A stretch of 34,523 bases of DNA, taken from contig JACJNV010000081.1 in NCBI GenBank assembly GCA_014695175.1, forward strand, positions 1 to 34,523, in the 5' to 3' direction. The stretch comes from Microcoleus sp. FACHB-DQ6. Lineage in GTDB: Bacteria > Cyanobacteriota > Cyanobacteriia > Cyanobacteriales > Microcoleaceae. A program made the position numbers and the translations under genes. The notes below the pieces were generated by a model, which was given only the letters and a program-made list of their open reading frames with translations, did no database searches and was not told the DNA's origin. Positions 18,355-27,492 of the stretch are shown here, in pieces (the first letter of the stretch is position 1; each line of letters begins with the position of its first letter).

Positions 18355-19275
18355 TTTTGTCACTCGATCGATCCAACTTGCATAAAATGATACCCGCGTA
18401 TCGCCGGAAATTTCCCCAAAACTGCCATTATCGTCAACTTTATCAATATCGCTGATGTTTGTTTTGAAAAATCCCCGATCGCTATAACCCCAAGAACTAA
18501 TCCCCGCAATCTTCCCGTCAACAAACGAAGGCCCGCCCGAATCTCCGCTAGCGGTAGCTATCTCATTTTTCCCCAAACCGCGATCGCGCAACCTCGGAAA
18601 ATGCCTCCCCAAAGCATCGTGTTCGCTAGTTCCCGCGTCAAAATCAAAGATTAATTGACTCCCCAAAACCAATTCCGACATATCTGATTCTGTAGCATCT
18701 TTCAAAACATCAATTAAAGCATCATAGCGATTCTGTCCGCTATATCTTTTCGCCTCAAAATTAGAATTTTCCTCTTGTCCGTTTGCACCTAAACCGATAT
18801 ACCCGTATCCAACTTTTGTCAATACTTTTCCTACTTCATTTTTGTTTCTATTTATCTCGTACTGTTCGATCCTTGGCGGCGCGACCCTTTTCAGCTTTAA
18901 AATAGCAATATCGTTGCCAACTTCCGATTCGTAACCAGTCCAGCCCGGATGGATATAATATTTGCTAACGGGGATGCTAACTTCACCGCTAGGCAATTTA
19001 AAAATTGCTTTAATTGCCGTTTCAGCAGGAACCTTAACTCCCCCTTCATTCAAACAGTGGGCCGCCGTGAGAACGTACAACCCTCCCGTTAGCAGCGAAC
19101 CAGTACAGGAAGCGGAATGGAGATAGGCTACGCCTGTATATTGATTTAAAGCTAAAGGTTTGCGGGAACTGCTGTCTGGAAAAGCGCTAATTATCGATCG
19201 CCCCACTCCGGCAGTTTCTAAAACTAAAAATACCGTCACAACCGCGATTAATAATATTTTGATTCGTGACTTCAT
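18346..19275 (-). CDS. Secreted trypsin-like serine protease (S1 family)
   Basis: 309 residues. The N-terminal hydrophobic segment (ILLIAVVTVFLVLETAG) is a signal peptide or anchor. The catalytic triad is complete: H73 in LTAAHC, D122 in GNDIAILKL and S246 in GDSGGPS. Cys57 and Cys74 flank the His loop as in chymotrypsin-fold enzymes. The substrate pocket and targets cannot be told from sequence. No PDZ domain follows, so it is not a Deg/HtrA protein. It acts outside the cytoplasm, in periplasm or medium. The last codons lie on a fragment of the CRISPR repeat (18337-18354), so the original C-terminus may have been altered. No clear Shine-Dalgarno. About 105 bp separates it from the next minus-strand gene. 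Confidence 0.9.
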   Translation of the reverse strand: MKSRIKILLIAVVTVFLVLETAGVGRSIISAFPDSSSRKPLALNQYTGVAYLHSASCTGSLLTGGLYVLTAAHCLNEGGVKVPAETAIKAIFKLPSGEVSIPVSKYYIHPGWTGYESEVGNDIAILKLKRVAPPRIEQYEINRNKNEVGKVLTKVGYGYIGLGANGQEENSNFEAKRYSGQNRYDALIDVLKDATESDMSELVLGSQLIFDFDAGTSEHDALGRHFPRLRDRGLGKNEIATASGDSGGPSFVDGKIAGISSWGYSDRGFFKTNISDIDKVDDNGSFGEISGDTRVSFYASWIDRVTKNP

Positions 19276-19381
19276 TTTTGATAGTGAAGTGGTTGGAGAG
19301 CTAATCGAGACCTGACTTGTTCAATCAGTCGGGTCTCGCGAGTATTTCGTTTGTTGAAATTAGCTTACTTATTACAACATT

Positions 19382-19993
19382 TTACTTGGATAATTCGACA
19401 TTAAGTTCGTTCACCACGCGGCGTTTGAGCGGGATTGATTTTTCACGGGGCAGCAAATCAAATACTTTCCGAAAAGCATCATCTACCTGTTCAAATGGTA
19501 TTTGTCCTTTCTCATTAAAAACTACTTTTCCCGATTGGTCGAGGATGAGAGTTTGAGGTACGAAACCTTCGTAATAATGGCTCGGCTCGGTGAGTTCTGG
19601 TGACGGTTGGGGAGGCAAAGAGTCAACTGTTATCGGCATAAAATCGGCTGCCCGGCCGTAAAATTCCTGGAGTTGAGACACGACGATCGCATATTGCTTG
19701 GAGTCGCTGCTGTCGTCAGTGTAAAACACTAACAATACGGGTTTATGGCGTTTGAAAGAATCTGCAAGCTTGGCTTTAGGAGGAACTAGGGAACCGTTGC
19801 CGGCGTAGAGGGAAAATATTGTACCGTCGAAGCGATCGTCTGTGAGAGTTGCCAAAGCTGGCGCCGTACCGCTTAGCAGTATCAAGCTAAGTGCGATCGC
19901 GACTGTTAAAAGACTGGCTGACAAGATTCGCTTCAGCAAGCCCAGGCCAGAAGCAGGAGTAACAATTGAATTTTTGTTCTCAGGAAATATCAT
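19382..19993 (-). CDS. Thioredoxin-fold membrane/lumenal protein, photosystem I accumulation factor-like
   Basis: 203 residues. One hydrophobic N-terminal segment (SLLTVAIALSLILLSGTAPAL, roughly 29-49) acts as signal or anchor. The remainder reads as a thioredoxin fold: LLVFYTDDSSDSKQYA takes the place of the usual active-site strand and helix, and GFVPQTLILDQSGKVVF supplies the cis-Pro and following strand. The CXXC is absent, so it is unlikely to be a redox enzyme. The starts LTDDRFDGTIFSLYAGNGSL match a conserved cyanobacterial protein that I recall being annotated as a thylakoid photosystem I accumulation factor; that name is by memory. The gene is upstream of the protease on the same strand. 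Confidence 0.75.
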   Translation of the reverse strand: MIFPENKNSIVTPASGLGLLKRILSASLLTVAIALSLILLSGTAPALATLTDDRFDGTIFSLYAGNGSLVPPKAKLADSFKRHKPVLLVFYTDDSSDSKQYAIVVSQLQEFYGRAADFMPITVDSLPPQPSPELTEPSHYYEGFVPQTLILDQSGKVVFNEKGQIPFEQVDDAFRKVFDLLPREKSIPLKRRVVNELNVELSK

Positions 19994-20281
19994 AGGTTGT
20001 TGGCAGTGGCTGTAAGGAAAGCGAAATCAGATGCAAAAACTTTCCTAAGTTTATCAGCAACTGTATGCAAATGTTCCTGAGTAGGTTAACGTAGTTTCGG
20101 ATAGACTATGATAATTTGCTTGTTGTAGCGATCGACACGGTGATTCTACCTATCCAAAAACACTATTTGCCATCGGTTTTTCAGGGGCGGGCTGGAAGTG
20201 TCTGCGCCACAATGAAATTTATTTGTTGCGGGCTGGGCTTCTAGCTTCTGAGAAGGGTGCAAGATGTTAAATTCCACTCAT
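19994..20281. other. Intergenic region between divergent genes
   Basis: This region should hold the promoters of the minus-strand thioredoxin-fold gene and of uppP. I see no ORF, RNA gene or convincing promoter pair. The right end passes into heptamer repeats at 20282. Confidence 0.5.
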
Positions 20282-20316
20282 AACTAGAAACTGACAACTG
20301 GGAACTAATAACTAAT
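20282..20316. repeat. Heptamer tandem repeat overlapping the uppP start codon
   Basis: Five in-phase heptamers: aactaga, aactgac, aactggg, aactaat, aactaat. The last supplies the first two bases of the uppP ATG (20315-20317). Such short tandemly repeated repetitive (STRR) sequences are typical of filamentous cyanobacteria. They occupy the place where a Shine-Dalgarno would be. Confidence 0.7.
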
Positions 20317-21217
20317 GATAGCTTTGCTTGACACAATCCTCGCCCAAACGCCCGCTGCTGATGTTTCCGGGCCTGCTCAAATCAATCTGGTGCAAGCGAT
20401 TATTTTAGGAATTGTACAGGGATTAACAGAGTTTTTGCCCATCAGCAGTACCGCTCATTTAAAGGTAGTGCCGATCGCCCTAGGATGGGGCGATCCGGGG
20501 GTTGCTTATACTGCTGTAATTCAGTTGGGCAGCATTGTGGCAGTGCTTTGGTATTTCTGGAAAGACTTGACAACTATAACTTTGGGTGCTGTAGATGCCG
20601 TGATGCGGCGCGACTACAAATCGCAAGAGTTTCAAATAGCGCTGGGAATTGTTTTGGGAACAATACCTATACTCTTTTTTGGGCTGCTAATCAAGGCATT
20701 GGTTCCCGATTTCGATCGCTCGCCACTCAGGAGTTTGACCAGTATCGCCATTGCTTCGATCGTCATGTCGCTACTGTTAGCAACAGCAGAAAAAATTGGC
20801 AAGCGCAATCGCACTTATGAAAAGTTAACTGTTTCAGACGGCATTTTTATGGGATTAGCTCAAGCAATAGCCTTGATTCCGGGGTGTTCGCGATCGGGTT
20901 CCACTCTCACAGCAGGATTGTTCATGGGATTGGAAAGATCCGCCGCCGCGCGATTTTCTTTTTTATTGGGAATTCCGGCAATTACTCTGGCTGGATTAGT
21001 AGAATTGAAGGGTGCTTTGGGAGAAGGAATCAGCGATGCTGGAGTGGCAGCTTTGATAGTGGGGACAATTTCGGCATTTGTGTTTTCTTATTTGTCGATC
21101 GCGTGGCTGCTCAAGTTCCTGCAAACTCAAAACACCTGGGTGTTTGTGTGGTATCGGCTGGCCTTTGGCGTGGCCATTTTAACGGCGATCGCAGGGGGGG
21201 CACTGCGAAATATATAA
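20315..21217 (+). CDS. uppP: Undecaprenyl-diphosphatase UppP (BacA)
   Basis: 300 residues, multi-pass inner-membrane enzyme that recycles undecaprenyl diphosphate for peptidoglycan and other glycan carriers; overexpression gives bacitracin resistance. Both active-site signatures are present: QGLTEFLPISSTAHL (35-49, catalytic Glu and Ser) and PGCSRSGSTL (189-198). Eight or so hydrophobic helices follow the known topology. The first ~20 residues (LLDTILAQTPAADVSGP) are an extension compared with compact bacterial homologues. No Shine-Dalgarno is present because the start lies in heptamer repeats, so a later start is conceivable, but the core begins by residue 23. Confidence 0.95.
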   Translation: MIALLDTILAQTPAADVSGPAQINLVQAIILGIVQGLTEFLPISSTAHLKVVPIALGWGDPGVAYTAVIQLGSIVAVLWYFWKDLTTITLGAVDAVMRRDYKSQEFQIALGIVLGTIPILFFGLLIKALVPDFDRSPLRSLTSIAIASIVMSLLLATAEKIGKRNRTYEKLTVSDGIFMGLAQAIALIPGCSRSGSTLTAGLFMGLERSAAARFSFLLGIPAITLAGLVELKGALGEGISDAGVAALIVGTISAFVFSYLSIAWLLKFLQTQNTWVFVWYRLAFGVAILTAIAGGALRNI

Positions 21218-21239
21218 AATAGAAATTCGATAGCAGTAG

Positions 21240-21257
21240 GAGCGACTTATGTCGCTC
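21240..21257 (+). terminator. Hairpin after uppP, possible terminator
   Basis: GAGCGAC (21240-21246) and GTCGCTC (21251-21257) form a perfect 7-bp stem with a TTAT loop, 23 bp past the uppP stop. No U-run follows, so Rho-independent termination is doubtful. The rest of 21258-21648 is AT-rich and I see nothing else in it. Confidence 0.4.
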
Positions 21258-21648
21258 TGAACTCGGTCTAATTAATAACTGGAACGCCAAATTACAATCT
21301 ATTTTTTCGTAAAATAAACTTAAAAAACTCACAATTAACGAATTTTTTTATAGTTAATAATTCCTGTAGATAGGAAAATCTGAGATAAAAGCTGCGTGCT
21401 TTTAAGAAGGATGAATGCTAACGATTTATATCCGTCTTTTATTTAATTTTATCTGAGGACTATTCTTTGATTTACCTAAGTCATTTACCCGCCCTATAGT
21501 AACTAATAACAATCAGGAAAACAATTAAGTTATCTGATTATGATAATGTTGAATTACAACTCAGACTCTTAAAAAAGAGGTTTGGGTTCTAATTATTCTA
21601 TTTTTTAGCGCTTCGTAGTGCGATCGACCTTTCGGGATTTTTGGCAGT

Positions 21649-22851
21649 TTATTGAAGTTTTCTCAAATTGTTAATGGCTTTTTGATAGTTATCTTTATCA
21701 CCTTGCTGCTGAAATAAGTCTGCTGCTTTCTGAAAGTCTTGCATCGCCCCGGGCTTGTCTCCCCCTTCAGCGCGGGCAATTCCCCGGCTCAAGTAGGCGC
21801 CGGCTAAGTTAGGATCGATTCGCAAAGCTGCATTGTAATCGGCTACAGCAGCCTTGTTGTCTCCTAAACGAAAGCGGGTAACGCCCCGGTTTAAGTAGGC
21901 ACTGGCAAAGTTAGGATTAATTTGCAAAGCTCGATCGTAATCGGCGAGTGCACCCTGGCTGTCTCCTAAATCATCGCGAGCATTCCCCCGGTGGGTGTAG
22001 GCTTCGGCAAAGTTAGGATTGATTCGCACAGCTTCGTTGTAATCGGCTACAGCACCCTGGTTGTCTCCTGAAAAATAACGGATATTCCCCCGGTAGTAGT
22101 AAGCAAGAGCAAAGTTAGGATTAATGCGTAAAGCTTCGCTGTAATCGGCTACAGCACCCTTGTTGTCTCCTAAACGATAGCGGGTAATCCCCCGGTTTAA
22201 GTAGGCACCGGGAAGGTTGGGATTAATTCGCAATACTTCGTTGAAATCCGCTACAGCACCCTGGTTGTCTCCTAAATCAGAGCGGTCAAGTCCCCGGTTG
22301 TTGTATGCAGAGGCATAGTTAGGATTAATTCGCAAAGCTTCGGTGTAATCGGCTACAGCACCCTTGTTGTCTCCCAAACGAGAGCGGGTAACTCCCCGGT
22401 TGTAGTAGGCGAGAGCATCGTTAGGATTAATTAGCAAAGCTGCGTTGTAATCGGCCAGAGCACCCTGGCTGTCTCCTGAGTCATCGCGGGCATTCCCCCG
22501 GTTGATGTAGGCTTCGGCATAATTAGGATTAATTCGCAAAGCTTCGTTGAAATCGCCGAGAGCACCCTTATAGTCTCCTAAACTATACCGGGCATTTCCC
22601 CGGCCGTTGTAGGCTTCGGCATAATTAGGATTAAGCACAATGGCTTGAGTGTAAGCGGCTATAGCGCCTTGATAATCTCCTTTTTCATCTTTTTCCTGAC
22701 CCTGAATAAAGAAATCCTCAGCTTTGGGCGCCGCCACTACAGACGCACTCGGAACCTGAACAGATATAGCGAAAACTGCGGTTGGTTGTGCGATCGCACT
22801 TATTGCAACAGCACCAATCAACGCGATGGAAATTTTTTGAGACAACTTCAT
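21649..22851 (-). CDS. Secreted TPR-repeat protein (10 TPRs)
   Basis: 400 residues. The signal peptide (ISIALIGAVAISAIAQPTAVFA) has a likely cut near residue 28. From about residue 44 to the end run ten consecutive 34-residue TPR units of the form N(F/Y)A.AY.NRG..R..LGD..GA.ADY.EALRINP, with only a short linker before the first. TPR superhelices bind peptides or proteins, so this is a periplasmic scaffold of unknown partner. At DNA level the units are near-identical 102-bp repeats and should be prone to slippage. It lies 39 bp downstream of a shorter paralogue on the same strand, with the same C-terminal unit (KAADLFQQQGD.DNY.KAINNL.KLQ), which points to tandem duplication. A TAGGT lies upstream of the ATG. 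Confidence 0.92.
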   Translation of the reverse strand: MKLSQKISIALIGAVAISAIAQPTAVFAISVQVPSASVVAAPKAEDFFIQGQEKDEKGDYQGAIAAYTQAIVLNPNYAEAYNGRGNARYSLGDYKGALGDFNEALRINPNYAEAYINRGNARDDSGDSQGALADYNAALLINPNDALAYYNRGVTRSRLGDNKGAVADYTEALRINPNYASAYNNRGLDRSDLGDNQGAVADFNEVLRINPNLPGAYLNRGITRYRLGDNKGAVADYSEALRINPNFALAYYYRGNIRYFSGDNQGAVADYNEAVRINPNFAEAYTHRGNARDDLGDSQGALADYDRALQINPNFASAYLNRGVTRFRLGDNKAAVADYNAALRIDPNLAGAYLSRGIARAEGGDKPGAMQDFQKAADLFQQQGDKDNYQKAINNLRKLQ

Positions 22852-22890
22852 GGATTTTACCTATCAATAAAAAAGGAAATTTGTTGCAGT

Positions 22891-23802
22891 TTATTGAAGT
22901 TTGTTCAGATTGTTAATGGCTCTGTTATAGTTATCTCTATCTCCTTGCTGCTGAAATAAGTCTGCTGCTTTCTGAAAGTCTTGAATTGCACCCTGCTTGT
23001 CTCCTAATTCAGCGCGGGCATACCCGCGAACATTGTAGGCTTTGGCATAATTAGGATTAATTCGCAAAGCTTCGTTGAAATCGGCGATCGCACTCTGGTT
23101 GTCTCCTAAACGAGAGCGAGTAACCCCTCGGTTGTAGTAGGCTTTTGAATCGCTAGGATTTATTCGCAGAGCCTCGTTATAATCGGCGAGCGCACCCTGG
23201 CTGTCTCCTGAGTCATCGCGGGCATTCCCCCGGTTGACGTAGGCTTGGAACAAGTTAGGATTAATTCGCAAAACTTCGTTGAAATCGGCGATCGCACCTT
23301 GCTTGTCTCCTGATACATAGCGGAGTATTCCCCGGTTATAGTAAGCCTCGGCATAATTAGGATTAAGCCCAATTGCTTTGCTTAAATCTTCTATAGCACC
23401 CTGAAGATCTCCTTTTCTATACTTTTCCTCACCCTGAATCAAGAAATCCTCAGCTTTTTCCCCGGCCGCCAAATCTGAGTTGCCAATCTGAGCAACGCTG
23501 TACTTTTGAATGTTGCTAAACTCTACAACTGTTAAGTCAACTTTTGGCAGTTTTTTCAAGGTCGCCTCAGTATCACTCCCATGCTTCAGAGTCAATAGCA
23601 AAGTCCTATTTGTACCAGTATCCTCTTGATTAACAGCAGCGCACATCACGGGTTCTGCATTCAGAATCGCAGTGTTAATATATTTGAGAGTGCCGTTGTT
23701 AAAAAAGCTATCATTTGCCGCCCGGCTGGGTTGACAAAAAACTACATTTGTGGTAATACCAACTAACCCGGTTAGGAGTCCTGTCAAGATTTTGAATTTC
23801 AT
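22891..23802 (-). CDS. Secreted TPR-repeat protein (5 TPRs), paralogue of the next gene
   Basis: 303 residues: a signal peptide (ILTGLLTGLVGITTNVVFC, cut near PSRAA), then a unique domain of about 100 residues (30-125) with two Cys and a repeated strand-like pattern, which I do not recognise. Five 34-residue TPRs follow (about 127-290), ending in the same C-terminal capping sequence as the downstream paralogue. The unique N-domain distinguishes it and may give partner specificity. Its TPR block is half the size of the neighbour's, so the pair differs by five repeat units gained or lost. The two are probably co-transcribed (38-bp gap). Confidence 0.9.
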   Translation of the reverse strand: MKFKILTGLLTGLVGITTNVVFCQPSRAANDSFFNNGTLKYINTAILNAEPVMCAAVNQEDTGTNRTLLLTLKHGSDTEATLKKLPKVDLTVVEFSNIQKYSVAQIGNSDLAAGEKAEDFLIQGEEKYRKGDLQGAIEDLSKAIGLNPNYAEAYYNRGILRYVSGDKQGAIADFNEVLRINPNLFQAYVNRGNARDDSGDSQGALADYNEALRINPSDSKAYYNRGVTRSRLGDNQSAIADFNEALRINPNYAKAYNVRGYARAELGDKQGAIQDFQKAADLFQQQGDRDNYNRAINNLNKLQ

Positions 23803-23921
23803 AAATTAAAGATTTTTGCCTTATTCTGTCACAGCTCAAATAAATTCACAACCCAGAACTAACCCTGATGCTAAAGCCGATCGACTTTAGCAAACTTCAA
23901 CAAATAACCGATAATATAACC

Positions 23922-25307
23922 ATGAGCGACTTATCAATCCGACCAGCCCTAATCACCAAAGTTATCCCCGACAGCATCTGCGCCGAAATGGGATTTGAAC
24001 CCGGAGACTCAATCGTCGCCGTCAACGGTCAAAAACCCCGCGATTTAATTGACTATCAATTCCTGTGCGCCGATGAATTTCTAGAATTAGAAGTATTAGA
24101 CACTAAAGGAAAAACTCACAAGTTAGAAATAGAAAAAGATTATGACGAAGACTTGGGAGTGGAATTTGAAACGGCTCTTTTTGACGGACTAATTCAGTGC
24201 AACAACCGCTGCCCTTTTTGCTTTATCGACCAACAACCACCGGGAAAGCGAGAAACTCTCTATCTCAAAGATGATGACTACCGACTTAGTTTTCTTTATG
24301 GTAGCTATCTCACTCTCACCAATCTGACTCAAAAAGAGTGGGAGAGAATCGAGCAAATGCGGCTTTCTCCTCTCTATGTTTCCGTGCACGCTACCGAACC
24401 GGAAGTGCGAATTAGGCTGTTAAAAAATCTCCGCGCTGGGAAGATTCTAGAACAAATCAAATGGTTTCAAGAACGCCGCTTGCAAATTCACGCTCAAGTA
24501 GTTGTTTGTCCTGGTATTAATGATGGCGAACATTTAGAACGCACTTTGTTAGATTTGGCAAAGTTTCATACCGGAAATATTCCCGCTGTAGCATCGGTGG
24601 CTGTAGTGCCGGTGGGTTTAACTCGCTTTCGCCCTGCCGAAGATGAACTAATCGCAGTAACTGCGGAAAAAGCGCGAGAAGTAATCGAGCAAGTGCAGAA
24701 AATTCAAGTGCTTTTGAGTAAAGGAAAAGGTGGTCAAAAGGCGAAAAAGCCGAATTCAAAATCGCGCTGTATTTGGCTGGCTGACGAGTGGTTTTTAATA
24801 GCTGGTTTAGATTTGCCTTCGGCTGAAGATTACGAAGATTATCCGCAAATTGGTAACGGTGTCGGTTCTATCCGCCAGTTTATCCAGCAGTTTGAAACGG
24901 CTTTTGAGAAGCTGCAACCGATGCAAGTCGAGCCAGAGCGCAAGTTAGTTTGGGTGGTGGGGAATGCTGTCGAAAAAGCTTTTGAGCCGATCGTACAACA
25001 ACTAAACCAAATTCCCGGCTTGTCGGTCAACATGGCAGCACTGTGCAGCCACTACTGGGGACAAACTATCACCGTTACGGGTTTGCTCACCGGGCAAGAT
25101 TTGCTCGAAGCTTTGCAGGGGCGAGACTTGGGAGATGGTATCCTGCTGCCGTCGGTGATGCTAAAACAGGGAGAACCGCGTTTTCTAGACGACATGACCC
25201 TCGAACAGCTCGCCAGCTCGCTGAAAACCCGGATTTTGCCGGTGAGCGGAGTAGAGGAACTAATCTCGGCGGCGATCGGTCTGGCAAATGCTGAAGTTAA
25301 ATTCTAA
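23922..25307 (+). CDS. PDZ-radical SAM/DUF512 protein (TIGR03279 type)
   Basis: About 461 residues from the ATG at 23922. An N-terminal PDZ-like domain (ALITKVIPDSICAEMGFEPG, GDSIVAVNG) is followed by a Cys-rich cluster, CNNRCPFCFIDQ, which holds the iron-sulphur site in the CxxxCxxC radical-SAM pattern, and then by a DUF512-like C-terminal region. Family members are widespread in cyanobacteria and have no settled reaction. The frame is open to an ATG at 23868, but MSDLSIRPALITKV matches the family's usual start, so I prefer 23922. No good Shine-Dalgarno at either. It is divergent from the TPR pair (about 65-120 bp apart) and 141 bp upstream of the TolC-type gene. Confidence 0.88.
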   Translation: MSDLSIRPALITKVIPDSICAEMGFEPGDSIVAVNGQKPRDLIDYQFLCADEFLELEVLDTKGKTHKLEIEKDYDEDLGVEFETALFDGLIQCNNRCPFCFIDQQPPGKRETLYLKDDDYRLSFLYGSYLTLTNLTQKEWERIEQMRLSPLYVSVHATEPEVRIRLLKNLRAGKILEQIKWFQERRLQIHAQVVVCPGINDGEHLERTLLDLAKFHTGNIPAVASVAVVPVGLTRFRPAEDELIAVTAEKAREVIEQVQKIQVLLSKGKGGQKAKKPNSKSRCIWLADEWFLIAGLDLPSAEDYEDYPQIGNGVGSIRQFIQQFETAFEKLQPMQVEPERKLVWVVGNAVEKAFEPIVQQLNQIPGLSVNMAALCSHYWGQTITVTGLLTGQDLLEALQGRDLGDGILLPSVMLKQGEPRFLDDMTLEQLASSLKTRILPVSGVEELISAAIGLANAEVKF

Positions 25308-25448
25308 ATTTTGAATCGAACATTCAAAAGTTAAGATGAGTATGGTAATTGTGACTTGTAACCGTCGAGTTCAGGCTACAGACTAGAAACTTGAGCCCTC
25401 AATCTTGCTCTAAAATTGTCTCTAGGATTGCAGAGTAATTAAAAAATT

Positions 25449-27344
25449 ATGCGTGTTTTTCGTCAAATCATCGTAGTCGGAGTGGGCGCTGCAATTACTT
25501 TGGGCAACGCCGCACAGAGTGCTTCAGCACAGCCTCCGGCTCAATCTCAGGACAGTTTGGCCCTTAGCAATCAGCTCGAATTAGGGCAGAATGTTCGATC
25601 GACCTCGAACACAGCGGCAGAATCAGCATCAGAGACGGAACAGTCGATCGCCCTTAACCCTCAAACCTCCAAGTCTCAGCAGCCAGGGGGAGCCAAGATC
25701 GCATCAACTACCCCAACCGGGCCCGAGCAAGCATCAAAGCCTCAACAGGCTGCTCCGGCTTCCCCATCAACTCTGTCTCAGGGCGGTTCAACACCTCTAA
25801 GAGGGTTGGAACCGAAAGACGCTCAGCAGCCTTCCCCGAACCCTCCAAACAATCTTCCTGTGCCGAGTTCCCCCGTACCCATTCTCCGGGGCACTCCGAA
25901 CGAAAGTTTCCCCCCTCTCCCTCCGAGGGGCCTCTTAAACACCAATCCTCCGGCTTCCCTGGAACCCAACCCGAATCCGCTGCTGTTTCCGACAAACCCC
26001 GAGGATGTCAGAATCGAGCAAACTCAGCCAATTACCTTGCAGCAGGCGATCGACCTCGCCCGCCGCAACAGCCAAGTTTTGCAAATCGCTGGAAAGCAAG
26101 TGGAACAAAGCAGAGCAGCTTTGCGCGAACAGCAAGCTGCTCTTTATCCAGACCTGAATTTTCAAATGGACGCCAGCCGGTCTTTGAATGCCGGCGGAGA
26201 ACTCGGAATCCGGGCTGGACAGCGCCGCCTCAACGCTCTGGCTAACCGAACCGGGCAGCCCGCCGAGCAAGCCGGCACAAATTTCGGCAGCAACAGTCTC
26301 AACAGCACTTTGCAGTTGAGCTATGACATCGATTTGTTCGGAAGGCGGCGGGCTAACATCCGCGCGGCAGAGGAACAGGTGCGCCTTCGGGAACTGGATG
26401 TGGAACGCCAAGCCGAGGAACTGCGCTTCGACACTGCTGAGGCTTACTACAACTTGCAAAACTCAGACGGACAAGTTGCCATCCGCCAAGCTTCGGTGAG
26501 AAATGCCCAGCAAAGTTTGCGGGATGCCGAAGCCTTGGAACGGGCAGGGGTGGGAACCCGGTTTGCTGTGTTGCAGGCTCAGGCAAATTTGGCTAACGAA
26601 GTGCAACAACTGTCAGTAGCCCGTCGCGATCAGCGAGTTGCCCAGCGGCGTCTGGCTGAGATTTTGAATATCAGCCAGTCAACGAACTTGACAGCGGCCG
26701 ATCCGGTAGAGCAAGCGGGCTCTTGGAGGCTGTCTTTGGAAGAGAGTATCGTGCAGGCTTTTAGGAATCGCCCCGAGTTGGAACAGCAGTTGGTGCAGAG
26801 GGATATCAGCAAGCAGCAGAGGCGATCGATTCAGGCGGGGCGTTTGCCTCAACTGAGTGTTGGGGGTAGTTACAACGTGCTGGGACAAGACCCTGATAAC
26901 CCCGATCCGTATACTGCTCGCGGCTGGGCCGATGGTTATTCGATCCGGGCGAGTCTGACTTGGAGCATCTTCGATGGGGGCGCGGCGAACGCCAGGGTGA
27001 GACAGCGGGATGCTGATATTACGATCGCCGAAAGTCGATTTGACCAACTCCGCAATCAGGTGCGCCGGGAAGTGGAACAAGCTTATTTTGGCTTAGAGTC
27101 GAGTTTTGAGAATATCGAAACTTCTGAGGCGGGGGTTTTGCAGTCGAGGGAAGCTTTGCGTTTGGCGAGACTGCGGTTTCAAGCTGGTGTGGGTACTCAG
27201 ACGGATGTGATTCAGGCGGAAACTGATTTGACTAGGGCTGAGAGAAACCGATTGTCGGCAATTGTCACTTACAACCTGGGACTTTCGTCTCTCCAGCGGG
27301 CTGTGAGCAATCTTCCCACGAATAACCTCTCGGATGCTCCTTGA
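25449..27344 (+). CDS. TolC-family outer-membrane efflux protein
   Basis: 631 residues. The signal peptide (IIVVGVGAAITLGNAAQSASA) is cut near residue 27. A Pro/Ser/Gln-rich low-complexity linker of about 150 residues follows. Two outer-membrane-efflux-protein repeats then occupy about 195-625, each with long helical hairpins (for example QQAIDLARRNSQVLQIAGKQ, VEQAYFGLESSFENIETSEA) and the ending GVGTQTDVIQAETDLTRAERN that is typical of TolC-type channels. It would trimerise across the outer membrane and serve an ABC, RND or MFS pump that is not encoded nearby. The proline-rich linker is longer than in E. coli TolC and is common in cyanobacterial homologues. Confidence 0.92.
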   Translation: MRVFRQIIVVGVGAAITLGNAAQSASAQPPAQSQDSLALSNQLELGQNVRSTSNTAAESASETEQSIALNPQTSKSQQPGGAKIASTTPTGPEQASKPQQAAPASPSTLSQGGSTPLRGLEPKDAQQPSPNPPNNLPVPSSPVPILRGTPNESFPPLPPRGLLNTNPPASLEPNPNPLLFPTNPEDVRIEQTQPITLQQAIDLARRNSQVLQIAGKQVEQSRAALREQQAALYPDLNFQMDASRSLNAGGELGIRAGQRRLNALANRTGQPAEQAGTNFGSNSLNSTLQLSYDIDLFGRRRANIRAAEEQVRLRELDVERQAEELRFDTAEAYYNLQNSDGQVAIRQASVRNAQQSLRDAEALERAGVGTRFAVLQAQANLANEVQQLSVARRDQRVAQRRLAEILNISQSTNLTAADPVEQAGSWRLSLEESIVQAFRNRPELEQQLVQRDISKQQRRSIQAGRLPQLSVGGSYNVLGQDPDNPDPYTARGWADGYSIRASLTWSIFDGGAANARVRQRDADITIAESRFDQLRNQVRREVEQAYFGLESSFENIETSEAGVLQSREALRLARLRFQAGVGTQTDVIQAETDLTRAERNRLSAIVTYNLGLSSLQRAVSNLPTNNLSDAP

Positions 27345-27357
27345 GATGGGGTTGGGA

Positions 27358-27388
27358 CGATTCCCTACGGGATAGCTACGCTCGCGCG
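27358..27388. repeat. Dispersed palindromic repeat, copy 2
   Basis: It starts CGATTCCCTACGGGATAG and ends CTCGCGCG, 14 bp after the tolC-like stop. It differs from copy 1 (9709-9739) at two positions. Here it is intergenic and may form a hairpin in the 3' untranslated region. Confidence 0.75.
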
Positions 27389-27492
27389 CACCTTTAATCA
27401 CAAAGGCAATTAGACATCGGGTATTAAACGTCCGACACATTAGTTAATATTTTGTAATAGAGTTCCATGTCAACTGCGTTAAGGAATCGGCA

